Shown here: in pieces, positions 48,497-57,649 of the stretch | Layout of the letters: every line of letters begins with the position of its first letter | Numbering within the stretch: the stretch's first letter is position 1 | NCBI RefSeq assembly: GCF_000236705.1 | Contig: NC_016599.1 | Location: 124,001 to 188,000, forward strand | DNA: 64,000 nt | Direction: 5' to 3' | Source of the DNA: Owenweeksia hongkongensis DSM 17368 | Lineage (GTDB): Bacteria > Bacteroidota > Bacteroidia > Flavobacteriales > Schleiferiaceae | Made by a program: the position numbers and the translations under genes | The notes under the pieces: generated by a model | Databases searched by the model: none | What the model was told of the DNA's origin: nothing | What the model saw: the letters and a program-made list of their open reading frames with translations, nothing else

Positions 48497-49624
48497 ATGA
48501 AGAAGGCCGTAGTAAGCGTAACAAATGACCTGGTAACTGACCAGCGCGTGATGCGCACCAATGAGGTGCTGCTCCAAATGGGGATTGAACCCACATTTGT
48601 AGGCCGAAAGCTGCCTGAAAGTCTGGAATATAAAAAGCCATATCCTCATCGTAGGTTCAAACTTTGGTTTAGAAAAGGCTTTCTTTTTTATGCCAACTAC
48701 AATTTCAGGCTGTTTTGGTACCTGCTTTTCCATCGTTTTGATCTTTACATAAGTAATGATTTAGACACCTTGTTGCCAAACTATCTAGTGTCTTCGCTCA
48801 AGCGGAAACCCTTGATTTACGATTCACATGAGTATTTTACCGGTGTGCCCGAAATTCAAAATAGACCTTTAGTAAAAAAGGTGTGGACAAGCTTGGAGCA
48901 ATTTATTTTTCCAAAGCTCAAAACGGTAATTACGGTAAATGATAGTATTGCTGCGCTGTATGAGGATGAATACGGAAAGCCGATCCATGTGGTACGGAAT
49001 ATTTCGGATTCCAGTTTACCTGAAAAGGTGAAAAGCAGGGAAGAGCTTAGTTTGCCCAAAGATGCATTTATCATTATCAACCAAGGGGCGGGTATCAATG
49101 TAGATCGCGGAATGGAAGAGGCGATTGAAGCGCTTGAATTACTTCCCACGGAAGTGGTGCTGCTAATAGTAGGAAATGGTGATGCTGTACCAGGGCTCAA
49201 AAAAATGACGGCCGAAAAAGGAATTAGTGAGCGAGTGATCTTTAAACCAAAGCAGCCCTATTTGGAAATGCTGCAATACACGCTTAACGCTGATTGTGGA
49301 TTATCACTGGACAAGCCTCTAAGTCCAAATTATCAATTTAGTTTGCCCAACAAGCTTTTTGATTTTATAAAAAGTGGAATACCCATGGTAGTTTCCAGCG
49401 TGGTGGAAGTGCGAAAAGTAGTAGAGCAATATAAGATTGGTGAAGTGTGCATGGATCACCATCCACAGACTTTGGCCACGGCTATTTTAAAGGTAAAAGC
49501 AAATGGCAAAGCCTATTATTCTGCCAACTTAAAACAAGCGGCAGCAGAAAATAACTGGGAAACTGAACAGCTTATATGGAGGCAGATTCTCGAGCCTTAC
49601 GCAGCAGAAAACTCAGGTAGCTAA
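48497..49624 (+). CDS. glycosyltransferase family 4-like protein
   Basis: A 375-residue GT-B enzyme. The N-terminal Rossmann half starts KKAVVSVTNDLVTDQRVMRTNEVLLQMG and contains DLYISNDLDTLLPNYLV. The C-terminal nucleotide-binding half has INQGAGINVDRGMEEAIEALEL and the E-x7-E region near FDFIKSGIPMVVSSVVEV. Sequence is typical of Bacteroidota GT4 transferases using a nucleotide-activated sugar. It is divergent from queA with 29 bases between starts, and its 3' end overlaps the opposite GT2 gene by 53 bases. Acceptor unknown. Confidence 0.9.
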   Translation: MKKAVVSVTNDLVTDQRVMRTNEVLLQMGIEPTFVGRKLPESLEYKKPYPHRRFKLWFRKGFLFYANYNFRLFWYLLFHRFDLYISNDLDTLLPNYLVSSLKRKPLIYDSHEYFTGVPEIQNRPLVKKVWTSLEQFIFPKLKTVITVNDSIAALYEDEYGKPIHVVRNISDSSLPEKVKSREELSLPKDAFIIINQGAGINVDRGMEEAIEALELLPTEVVLLIVGNGDAVPGLKKMTAEKGISERVIFKPKQPYLEMLQYTLNADCGLSLDKPLSPNYQFSLPNKLFDFIKSGIPMVVSSVVEVRKVVEQYKIGEVCMDHHPQTLATAILKVKANGKAYYSANLKQAAAENNWETEQLIWRQILEPYAAENSGS

Positions 49625-50537
49625 GCTTGTAAAAACTGAACAATCTAAGTGATGGCCTTTTTGCTGTGATTAATTTTTCCTCCCACTTTTCATGATTCTT
49701 GGCAAAAACTTTAGCCACAAACTTGCTGAGTTTTATTTTAGAAATAAAATCAAAAGTGCGCATGAGGGTTACACTTGCGTTGAAATCACCATTGCCTCGG
49801 AGGTACAGGTATTTTAGGTTTTGAATGGCAAGGCGTGTTTTGTGTAAAAACATTTCATTGCTCTCCAAATCACCATGAATTACTTCATTGTCAATGTGCA
49901 AAATAGGGTAGCCTTGGCGCGAAAGCTCATAGCCTAGCAAGGTATCTTCGTGGCCGTATTGCTTTAGGTTTTCATCAAAAGGAACTTCTTTCCATATTTC
50001 TTTTGGAATAAGGAAATTGTTGGAATGAAATGCTTCATTTGGCCTTTTGTTGCGATGAGCGGCATCCTTACTTTCCATGCGTGAGCCATATGTCCAGTGC
50101 AGACGGTGCTCTTCATCAGGGCAGTCTTCAGTATATTTTCTACCACCGCAGATTACTGTTTTGCCATCATTGTGCTTTAGGTAGTTTTTAATGAAATCGG
50201 GATTGTCAATCAAGCTGTCGTCATCCAAAAACAAGACAGCTTCCCCTTCCGCAGAAGCGGCCAGGCGATTTCTAATAGCGGCACGCCCTACATTTTGGCC
50301 AAGTTCTACATACTTTACATTGGGATCATTGTGCAACCAATGGTTGGTTTCGCGGCACTTTTGGGATGAACCATCATCATAAAATAGAATTTCCACACCA
50401 CGGATTTTCTCCTTTTGCGAAAGCAGGGATTGGGCTAAAGGCCGTATATCCTGCTCATAGATGGGTATGCAGATACTTATTTGAGTCAAGCGAGCTGTTT
50501 TAATTTCGTGGTTCAACGTTAAGGAATTTTTAAACAA
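49572..50537 (-). CDS. glycosyltransferase family 2
   Basis: A 321-residue GT-A enzyme. ISICIPIYEQDIRPLAQSLLSQ is the GT2 start and VEILFYDDGSSQK holds the first aspartates. AVLFLDDDSLIDNPDF is the DxD metal site. The HGDLESNEMFLHKTRLAIQNLKYL tail is Bacteroidota-like. It probably adds a sugar to a lipid-linked or protein-linked glycan. Together with the converging GT4 gene it suggests a surface glycan, although the genes face each other and share 53 bases. Confidence 0.9.
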   Translation of the reverse strand: MFKNSLTLNHEIKTARLTQISICIPIYEQDIRPLAQSLLSQKEKIRGVEILFYDDGSSQKCRETNHWLHNDPNVKYVELGQNVGRAAIRNRLAASAEGEAVLFLDDDSLIDNPDFIKNYLKHNDGKTVICGGRKYTEDCPDEEHRLHWTYGSRMESKDAAHRNKRPNEAFHSNNFLIPKEIWKEVPFDENLKQYGHEDTLLGYELSRQGYPILHIDNEVIHGDLESNEMFLHKTRLAIQNLKYLYLRGNGDFNASVTLMRTFDFISKIKLSKFVAKVFAKNHEKWEEKLITAKRPSLRLFSFYKLSYLSFLLRKARESASI

Positions 50538-50589
50538 TTCTTACGGCATCTCCTTAGATTTGCCGATACTAACAAAATAACATTCTAAT

Positions 50590-51048
50590 ATGAAACGATT
50601 GACATCCATAGTTATGGCAGTGATGCTCACATTTATTGTGACTTCGTGCAATGACTGTAGCCTGGTGCAGGATGCAGGAAACCCTGACCGACAGTTTAGA
50701 TTGCTGGACGCCCAAGGTAACGACCTGTGGTTTGGTGACAGTGCCACTTATGACCCTAATGCAGCCGTGTTTGAGCATGAAACGAAGGGAGTACTTACGT
50801 CAAATGTAAACGCAAGTAACCGCAGCGTAGGGGTAATGATTCCCTTGACTAATAATGACGAAGAGAAGATTTTCGTACATCTGGATTCAGCGGGTACCGA
50901 GGTATTGCGCTATGTATCTTTTGTTTACGAAAGGAAGTGTGAGGTAGAATATGAGCTTAGCTACATGTTTCAAAATGATGTGAAAGTCTGTTCGCTTTGC
51001 GGTTCTACAGAACTTGGAGGGAGTATTTACATCAATCTAGTAAAGTAA
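50590..51048 (+). CDS. predicted lipoprotein, unknown function
   Basis: A 152-residue protein with a lipoprotein signal (MAVMLTFIVTSC, cysteine at residue 20). The mature part is short and beta-rich, with two CxxC-like cysteines near the end (VCSLCGSTEL) and no family I recognise. It lies alone between the divergent GT2 gene and the T9SS propeller protein gene. Confidence 0.65.
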   Translation: MKRLTSIVMAVMLTFIVTSCNDCSLVQDAGNPDRQFRLLDAQGNDLWFGDSATYDPNAAVFEHETKGVLTSNVNASNRSVGVMIPLTNNDEEKIFVHLDSAGTEVLRYVSFVYERKCEVEYELSYMFQNDVKVCSLCGSTELGGSIYINLVK

Positions 51049-51087
51049 AATTCCCCCGGCTCAACTCGAACGCTAATTTCTACTTTA

Positions 51088-51136
51088 GACTACAGACTAC
51101 AGACTACAGACTACAGACTACAGACTACAGACTACA
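51088..51136 (+). repeat. seven tandem copies of GACTACA
   Basis: Seven perfect copies of a 7-bp unit fill 51088-51136 upstream of the T9SS propeller protein gene (ATG at 51227) and after the lipoprotein gene. Such perfect short repeats in a promoter region can change copy number by slippage. Confidence 0.85.
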
Positions 51137-51175
51137 AACCATTAACCAGTTTCCAACCAACTTTAACATTTCCCC

Positions 51176-51208
51176 TTGTTCTTAGTATTTTGACATTCTT
51201 TACTTTAG
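51176..51208 (+). promoter_or_regulatory. candidate promoter of the 51227-53227 gene
   Basis: TTG at 51176-51178, 22 bases, then TACTTTAG at 51201-51208 (7 of 8 to TAnnTTTG). It lies just downstream of the 7-bp repeat tract. Confidence 0.4.
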
Positions 51209-51226
51209 TGACTCAACTAAAGTGCT

Positions 51227-53227
51227 ATGCTCAAAAAACTACTCTTTCTCACGATCACCTTTTTACTTATTTCTCCTACTATTGTCGCTCAATGGCAGTG
51301 GGCAATTAGAGGAGGGTCTGTGAATACAATGGATAGGACTACAGATTACAATAACATCAATAGAATAATTACGGATCAGTCGGGAAACATTTATATACTA
51401 GGACAGGTTGGTGGAGCAAGCCTAAAAGTTGCCGAAGTCCCACTCAATGCCTATTCTGATTTTGGTACTTCAAATTCTTTAGATATCGTTATTAGTAGCT
51501 TTAAATCTGATGGTAGCCATAGGTGGTCCAAAGTAATTGGTGGACGGGGAGATGATTATGCATACGATATCAAGTATGATGGAGGAAACGGAATTCTTGT
51601 TACTGGTAGGGTCTTTAATCCTGCTGTAGACCTTAATCCCTCATACCAACCCGTACATTTTGATATGGACACTATACTTCCACAGTGGACTTACTTAAAT
51701 CCTGATACGCTCCGAAAACAAATGTTTCTAATAAAGTATGATACATTGGGGTCCTTTCAGTGGTTGCATATGCCTGAGCCTGATACAGTAACTAACGTAA
51801 ATGGGTTAGTTAATAATAGTTTTCCTATCCGTCTGGATGTTAGCTCAAGTGGAGAAATTTTTTGGTTATGTCACTTGAGATCGGGGGTGTTTGGCTGGGG
51901 AAATAACAATACCATAACACAAGCAGGCAATTACATTTTAAAATATGATTTGCAAGGTCAGGTAAGTAATGTGACTCGATTGGAAATAAACGTTGGAAGG
52001 GGAATAGATTTAACTTCTCTTTGGGGAGGAATTACTCATTTTTCTCGAAACCCTTTAAATGGCAATTACTATATCTCCGGTACAAATAAGGCAAAACAGT
52101 ACACTTACCTGTCATTAGGGGGAGATACTGTAAGCTCAAATATGTATTTAGCTGCCTTTTCTCCAAATGGTCAACTGTTATGGAAAAAGGAAAGTGGAGG
52201 CACTGATGTGGGGCAAATCCTTGATATGGATTTAGATGACAATGGAGATGTATATTTAACAGGAGATGTTTGGCCAGGTACCGAATTCGGAGGCCATACT
52301 TTTACCTCCCCAAGTGGTAAAGGAGCTCCTTACATTTCAGTTTTTGATTCCTCTGGAAATAACAAATGGTCTTTAATGGGTATATCGCGCCAAGCCAGCA
52401 CTGAAGGAAGTGGTATTGCTGTGAGTGACACGGAGGTGGCTATAACTGGATATACAGGAATTCTAAATTGGCCTAATGAAACGGATACGGTTACAGGAGT
52501 TGCTAACCAAGGCTTTGATGCCTTTCTTGCCCGTTTCAACAAAAGCAATGGTGAGTTGATTACTATGGAGCGCACCGAAACACCTTTTGGTGGCGCAAGC
52601 TATGGTAATGCCATAGCAGCCGGCTCACAAAACACCTATTACCTTGGAGGTAACTTTAGCATGTCCATGTTTTTAGGCCAAGACACTTTGTACAAAGTAG
52701 GTAGCCAGCGGAGCTTTTTCCTCACCAAATATGAATGTGATGTACCGGAGGCCAGCATGAGTGTGAGCGGTATAAATGCTACGAATACTATAAATCTTGT
52801 ATACACTGGTGATCCGGCAGATAGTGTAAAGTGGTATTTGGGTGATGGCACCCAGGTATGGGGAGATAGCATTCAGCATAGCTATGCTGCTAAAGGGAAA
52901 TACAGAGTTTGTGCTATGGCCTACTTTGAGTGTACAGAAGTTACCGTTTGTGACAGCTTAGTAGCCGGAGAAATTAGCCTAAGTGAAGAAGGTTTTGTCG
53001 GTGTAGCGATTTATCCAAACCCTACCAATGGTGTTTTGAACTTAGAGAATTTGCCGAAACATAGCTCCGTAAAACTTTATAACCTTAATGGAAAGCTGCT
53101 TTTGCAAGAAGCTTTTAATGATGAAAAGGCTTCCTTAGATTTAAGTCAATTTAGCAAAGGAGTCTATCTGCTGGAACTACAGAATAATAGAGGGGAGAGT
53201 GGTTTTAGGAAAATCGTAAAGGAATAA
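51227..53227 (+). CDS. secreted beta-propeller/PKD protein with T9SS type A sorting domain
   Basis: A 666-residue exported protein with signal peptide 1-21 (LISPTIVAQ). Residues 25-500 contain repeated blade-like units: SGNIYILGQVGG, GILVTGRVFNPAVDLNPS, GNYYISGTNKAK, GDVYLTGDVWPGTEFGG, which resemble SBBP-type propellers. A PKD-like domain (VKWYLGDGTQVWGDSIQHSYAAKGKYRVC) follows at about 535-580. The type A sorting domain starts near 590 (VAIYPNPTNGVLNLENL) and ends GFRKIVKE. It is probably surface-anchored or released. No partner gene is evident. Confidence 0.9.
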   Translation: MLKKLLFLTITFLLISPTIVAQWQWAIRGGSVNTMDRTTDYNNINRIITDQSGNIYILGQVGGASLKVAEVPLNAYSDFGTSNSLDIVISSFKSDGSHRWSKVIGGRGDDYAYDIKYDGGNGILVTGRVFNPAVDLNPSYQPVHFDMDTILPQWTYLNPDTLRKQMFLIKYDTLGSFQWLHMPEPDTVTNVNGLVNNSFPIRLDVSSSGEIFWLCHLRSGVFGWGNNNTITQAGNYILKYDLQGQVSNVTRLEINVGRGIDLTSLWGGITHFSRNPLNGNYYISGTNKAKQYTYLSLGGDTVSSNMYLAAFSPNGQLLWKKESGGTDVGQILDMDLDDNGDVYLTGDVWPGTEFGGHTFTSPSGKGAPYISVFDSSGNNKWSLMGISRQASTEGSGIAVSDTEVAITGYTGILNWPNETDTVTGVANQGFDAFLARFNKSNGELITMERTETPFGGASYGNAIAAGSQNTYYLGGNFSMSMFLGQDTLYKVGSQRSFFLTKYECDVPEASMSVSGINATNTINLVYTGDPADSVKWYLGDGTQVWGDSIQHSYAAKGKYRVCAMAYFECTEVTVCDSLVAGEISLSEEGFVGVAIYPNPTNGVLNLENLPKHSSVKLYNLNGKLLLQEAFNDEKASLDLSQFSKGVYLLELQNNRGESGFRKIVKE

Positions 53228-53657
53228 CTTTTGCTCAAGCCGCAGGGCTCATACTTTTTCATTGCCAAAAAGTATGCAAAAGTCTAGAGCATTTTAAGGA
53301 ACTTTTGCTCCGCAAAGCTTCGCAAACCACGGACAAATTCCGGCTTCATGCTTGTTCTTTTTCAAAGAACGCAATTGCGCCTTATTTGCCGCTAGTTCTG
53401 AAAAATGCTCATGGGCCATCCGATATGTTTATTTTTAGGACTGGCCTATTTCTATTTTGGTAGAAAACAAGCAGCTTCTTTTCGCTTTAGGAGAAATCCT
53501 GAAGCAAAGCGGCTTGGATTTCGGAAGAAAAGGAGCTGTGTAGTTTTCAAGAAAAGAGAAATCAGCCTAGACTTTTTGGTTCGTTTTGGGGCGATGCCAA
53601 AATGAACATTTATAAAATAGAAGGTTAAGACAAATCGTAAATCCTCGTAAAACAAAA
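53228..53657. other. non-coding spacer with hairpins, likely dispersed repeat
   Basis: 430 bases between the propeller protein gene and ftsE. A 10-bp stem, catacttttt (53250-53259) with aaaaagtatg (53267-53276), follows the gene closely, and a smaller gttcttt/aaagaac stem lies near 53353-53370. The 67-codon open frame at 53405-53605 has a composition unlike the neighbours and no recognisable motif. I see no credible gene here. Confidence 0.55.
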
Positions 53658-54344
53658 TTAAAGACTACTCTGCACCGCCATAAACACCTTCCCATCTTCA
53701 CATTTCAGCGTTTGGTTTGGGAATTTCAAAATCAATGAATAATCATGGGTAGCCATCAAAATGGCGCGACCATTTTCACTAATCTGCTTTAGCAAAATCA
53801 TAATCTCTTCAGAAGTACCGGGGTCAAGGTTTCCGGTTGGCTCATCGGCCAAAATAAGTTCGGGGTCATTAAGCAAGGCACGGGCAATAGCCACACGCTG
53901 CTGCTCACCGCCCGAAAGTTGATAAGGCATCTTAAAACCTTTGGTGGCCATTCCTACTTTTTCTAAAACTTCATTAATCTTAGCTTCCATCTTTTTCTTG
54001 TCTTTCCAGCCAGTAGCCTTTAGTACAAAAAGAAGATTATCAGAAACAGTTCTATCGGTAAGCAGCTGAAAATCCTGAAACACGATACCCATTTTTCGTC
54101 TCAAAAAAGGAATATCCTTGTCTTTAAGGCTTTTTAAATCATGGCCACAAATATTTCCAACACCAGATTTTAGGGGCAAATCACCATAAAGTGTTTTTAG
54201 CAAGCTCGATTTTCCGCTTCCTGTTTGCCCAATAAGGTACACAAACTGGCCGTGATATATTTCCACATTTACATCAGAGAGCACCAAATGCTCCCTCTGA
54301 AAGATAGACGCTTCCTGCAATTGTAAGATGGGGGTGTTGCTCAT
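53658..54344 (-). CDS. ftsE: FtsE-type ABC ATPase
   Basis: A 228-residue nucleotide-binding protein. Walker A is LIGQTGSGKSSLLKTLYG (about residues 33-50), the signature is PYQLSGGEQQRVAIARALL, Walker B is ELILADEPTGNLD and the H-loop is ATHDYSLILKF. FtsE works with FtsX in divisome activation of peptidoglycan hydrolases. The ATG at 54344 fits the family start; a longer frame exists upstream. No ftsX gene is next to it. Confidence 0.88.
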   Translation of the reverse strand: MSNTPILQLQEASIFQREHLVLSDVNVEIYHGQFVYLIGQTGSGKSSLLKTLYGDLPLKSGVGNICGHDLKSLKDKDIPFLRRKMGIVFQDFQLLTDRTVSDNLLFVLKATGWKDKKKMEAKINEVLEKVGMATKGFKMPYQLSGGEQQRVAIARALLNDPELILADEPTGNLDPGTSEEIMILLKQISENGRAILMATHDYSLILKFPNQTLKCEDGKVFMAVQSSL

Positions 54345-54472
54345 AATGATTGGGTAAGTAAAAAGTAGAGCCAAAACTAATTGAATTATGGCATTTTAAA
54401 AGTCTTTTTTGAAAGGAGTACTAAATAATAATTAACAGAATTCGTTTGAAAAATCATCACACCACAAAATCA

Positions 54473-54499
54473 TTGCCCCTGTTTAAAGGTCTACTTTTA
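54473..54499 (+). promoter_or_regulatory. candidate promoter of the TPR-barrel operon
   Basis: TTG at 54473-54475, 16 bases, then TACTTTTA at 54492-54499 (7 of 8 to TAnnTTTG), about 28 bases before the ATG. Confidence 0.35.
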
Positions 54500-54526
54500 A
54501 TCTCTCAAAATCTGTAAAACTGTACT

Positions 54527-57500
54527 ATGGTGAACCATCGTATGAAAGCCCTGGGGCTTAGTGTGTTGATGATGTGCGCAATGTGGAGTACCGGCCAAAC
54601 TTCGGCTGCGGCTCAGGATATAGGTGCACAATATGAAAATGGTCTTGAACTTTTCCGAAAAGGACAGTATGGAAATGCGCAACGACTGCTGGATGATGTG
54701 GCCGAGGAAGAATATTATAATGACCGCGAAACGCGCGCTTCTGCCGCTTACTATGCCGCCATTTGTGCCATGAAGCTTTACAATAGTGATGCTGAGTCAC
54801 GAGTGGATGCCTTTGCCAGGGAATTTGAATTGAGCCCACTTTCCAATAGATTGTACTTTGAATACGCCAATGCCCGCTTTAGCTTAAAGCGATACAGGGA
54901 TGCAGCGGAGTACTTCGAAAAAGTAGATAAGTACCGACTTTCCAAAAAGCAGCTCAATGAATATTATTTCAAGAAGGGTTATTCGCTTTTGGAAACAGAA
55001 CAGATAAAGCAAGCTAAGAGTTTGTTTTTTGAACTGAAGGACAAAGATTCCAAATACGCCAGCTCTGCAAAGTATTACTACGCGCACTTACTTTACACGG
55101 ATAGTAACTACACTGAGGCTTTGGCCAACTTCTTACCCTTGCAAGGTGACCAGTCTTTTGGACCATTGGTACCCTATTATTTAGCGCATATTTATTATGA
55201 GCTCAAAGACTTTGACAAATTGCTGGAAGTGGGTGAGGAGCTTATTGAAAATGCGACACCTACCCGTGCACCGGAAATCGCCAAGCTTATGGGGGATGCT
55301 TTTTATACCAGAGAGGATTATGAAAATGCAGCCAAATACTTAGAGATTTTTAAAGAAAAGGGCGGAAGAATGCGCCAGCGTGATCATTTTGAATTGGGCT
55401 ATGCGCAGTACAAAATGAAAAAGTATCCTGAAGCCATAAATTCATTTAACAAGATAACCGGAGGCGATGAGGCTTTACAGCAAAATGCCTATTACCATTT
55501 GGGCGATTGCTATTTGAAAGTTGGAAATAAGCAGAGTGCTATTACGGCTTTTAAAGCGGCATCAGAAATTACGGCTTCACCTACCATTCGTGAGGATGCA
55601 TATTTTAATTATGCCAAGTTAGTGTACGAAAATTCAGACCCCTACACAGATGCCATCAGTGTATTGAATGGCTTCATGGACGAGTTTCCAAACTCGCCTT
55701 ATATAAAAGAAGGTAACAGGTATTTGGCCAATCTATACATTACTACCAAAGATTATGAGCGTGCCTTGCAAGCCATTTCCCGCACAGGTATGGATTCACC
55801 TGCTATGCGCGAGGCTTACCAAAAAATAGCCTTTTACCGTGGTTCGGAATTGTTTGGTGCACTGAAATATACAGCTGCCCTCAATAAATATAATGAGTCG
55901 CTAGAGTACCCAATCAATCAAACGATAACGGCACTTAGCAAATATTGGAAAGGAGAAACCTATTACAGACTAGCCGAGTATGACAAGGCTTTGGACCAGT
56001 TTGAAAGTTTTAGAGGTACAGCAGGTTCATTTAACATGAGTGAGTACAATTTAAGTCTATACCAAACAGGATATTGCTACTACAAGAAATTTGACTTTCA
56101 AAAGGCGGCAACCAATTTTAGAACCTACACGAAGGAAGCAAAGAAAAATGACCCTCGCTTGCCTGATGCTTACCTCCGTATGGCAGATAGCTACTTGCTT
56201 ACGGGAGGTTATTTGGTAGCATCAGAGTTTTATCAGAGTGCCCTTAAAGCAGGAACTAAAGAAGCAGATTATGCCTTGTTTCAGCGAGCCGAATGCCTTG
56301 GACTTGCCAGAAAGAAAGATGAAAAAATTGCACAGTTGCAGCAGCTGTTGAACAAGTACCCAAGCTCCATTTATGCTGAAAATGCACAATATGAGATTGC
56401 GGTTACAGAGCTTCAAATGGAAAATTATGATAAGGCTTTAGCGAGTTTAAATGGTTTTATAAATGAGAAGCCACAGTCTAATTTGGTGCCAAAGGCTTAT
56501 TTGCAAAAAGGTTTGGCTTACAGCAACACGGATAGAAATAACGAAGCCATTGGAGTGTACAAAAAGGTGGTAAGCGATTATCCTGGTAGTGAGGAGTCTA
56601 TCGAAGCGGTAGGTTTAGCTCGCTTGGTGTATGCCCGTCAAAATGATATTGACGGTTATCTTGACTGGGTGAGTGATTTAGACTTTGTGAACTTCAGTCA
56701 ATCTGCTTTAGACTCCACAGCCTATAGTGCCGCCTTTGATCAGTATTCTGCAGGAAACTGCACCGGAGCAATTTCAGCCTTGAGCAATTATGTAAATCGT
56801 TTTCCAAAAGGACTATTTAGCCTAAAGGCAAACTATTACCTGGCGGATTGTGCTGATAGAAATAACAACACCCAGCAAGCTGCCGAAGCCTATGAGCGAA
56901 TTGTGGCCATGGGTAGAAGTGAATACACTCCGGAAGCTGTTCATTATTTGGCCAACAAGGCTTTTACCGAAAAGGATTACCCGGAAGCATTGAAGCTTTT
57001 TGATCAATTGGCACAGGTTTCTGATAGCCGAGCGCTTACTACTCAAGCACAGGCAGGAACCATGCGTTCGGCATTTGCGCTGGGAGATTATAACAAAGCT
57101 GCTGTATATGCAGAACTTATTTTAGAGAATGAAACGCAAAACGCGGAACTGGTGCAGGTAGCCAGACGAATAGCTGCTTTGGGCAAAGTGGAAAATGAGC
57201 AGTGGGAAGAGGCCCGCCCACTTTTACGAGAGTTAATAGCTTCTAGCGGAGGTGAAGTAAAAGCGGAGGCATTTTATAATCTGGCATTGGTAAACACTAA
57301 ACAAAAGAACTACGAAACCTCAAAAACCCTGGTGTATCAACTCATTGAGGAGCTTCCAGATTACAAGGAATGGAAGATGAAAGGATTGATATTGCTGGCC
57401 GAAAACTTTTGGTATCAGGATGATATTTTTCAGGCTAATTACACTTTAGATTTTGTGATAAGCCAAGCTTACAGTGCAGAGGTTACAAATGAAGCACAAA

Positions 57501-57646
57501 GCATGAAAGACAAAATTGCTTTGATGGAAAGACAGGCTGTAGAAGAGAAAAAAGCGGAGTTGCAGAAACAGAGCGACTCTTTGATGTTGGATGATGGCCT
57601 GATGATAATTGATGAATCGCAAGAACCGGCTGATAGCCTTCGCTAA
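54527..57646 (+). CDS. large periplasmic TPR protein
   Basis: A 1039-residue exported protein; a signal peptide ends near SAAAQ (about residue 29). Nearly the whole length is tetratricopeptide-type helical repeat, for example LFRKGQYGNAQRLLDDV, YRDAAEYFEKVDKY, YALFQRAECLGLARKKDEKI, YLADCADRNNNTQQAAEAYERI. It ends in a short acidic coil (EKKAELQKQSDSLM). Such scaffold proteins organise outer membrane assembly or polysaccharide machines. The barrel gene starts 3 bases after its stop, so the two almost certainly form a pair. Start may be ATG at 54527 or 54542. Confidence 0.85.
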   Translation: MVNHRMKALGLSVLMMCAMWSTGQTSAAAQDIGAQYENGLELFRKGQYGNAQRLLDDVAEEEYYNDRETRASAAYYAAICAMKLYNSDAESRVDAFAREFELSPLSNRLYFEYANARFSLKRYRDAAEYFEKVDKYRLSKKQLNEYYFKKGYSLLETEQIKQAKSLFFELKDKDSKYASSAKYYYAHLLYTDSNYTEALANFLPLQGDQSFGPLVPYYLAHIYYELKDFDKLLEVGEELIENATPTRAPEIAKLMGDAFYTREDYENAAKYLEIFKEKGGRMRQRDHFELGYAQYKMKKYPEAINSFNKITGGDEALQQNAYYHLGDCYLKVGNKQSAITAFKAASEITASPTIREDAYFNYAKLVYENSDPYTDAISVLNGFMDEFPNSPYIKEGNRYLANLYITTKDYERALQAISRTGMDSPAMREAYQKIAFYRGSELFGALKYTAALNKYNESLEYPINQTITALSKYWKGETYYRLAEYDKALDQFESFRGTAGSFNMSEYNLSLYQTGYCYYKKFDFQKAATNFRTYTKEAKKNDPRLPDAYLRMADSYLLTGGYLVASEFYQSALKAGTKEADYALFQRAECLGLARKKDEKIAQLQQLLNKYPSSIYAENAQYEIAVTELQMENYDKALASLNGFINEKPQSNLVPKAYLQKGLAYSNTDRNNEAIGVYKKVVSDYPGSEESIEAVGLARLVYARQNDIDGYLDWVSDLDFVNFSQSALDSTAYSAAFDQYSAGNCTGAISALSNYVNRFPKGLFSLKANYYLADCADRNNNTQQAAEAYERIVAMGRSEYTPEAVHYLANKAFTEKDYPEALKLFDQLAQVSDSRALTTQAQAGTMRSAFALGDYNKAAVYAELILENETQNAELVQVARRIAALGKVENEQWEEARPLLRELIASSGGEVKAEAFYNLALVNTKQKNYETSKTLVYQLIEELPDYKEWKMKGLILLAENFWYQDDIFQANYTLDFVISQAYSAEVTNEAQSMKDKIALMERQAVEEKKAELQKQSDSLMLDDGLMIIDESQEPADSLR

Positions 57647-57649
57647 AAA

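Noticed and set aside
48468-48641. Longer N-terminus for QueA
   Set aside because: The conserved QueA start is at EYNYPLPDERIA; the upstream stretch is the complement of the divergent glycosyltransferase coding region.
53250-53276. Terminator after the T9SS propeller gene
   Set aside because: The stem is AT-rich and no T run follows; kept only as a hairpin in the spacer.
53405-53605. Open frame of 67 codons in the spacer before ftsE
   Set aside because: No recognisable motif, skewed Arg/Lys/Phe content and location in a hairpin-rich spacer suggest a chance frame in a repeat.
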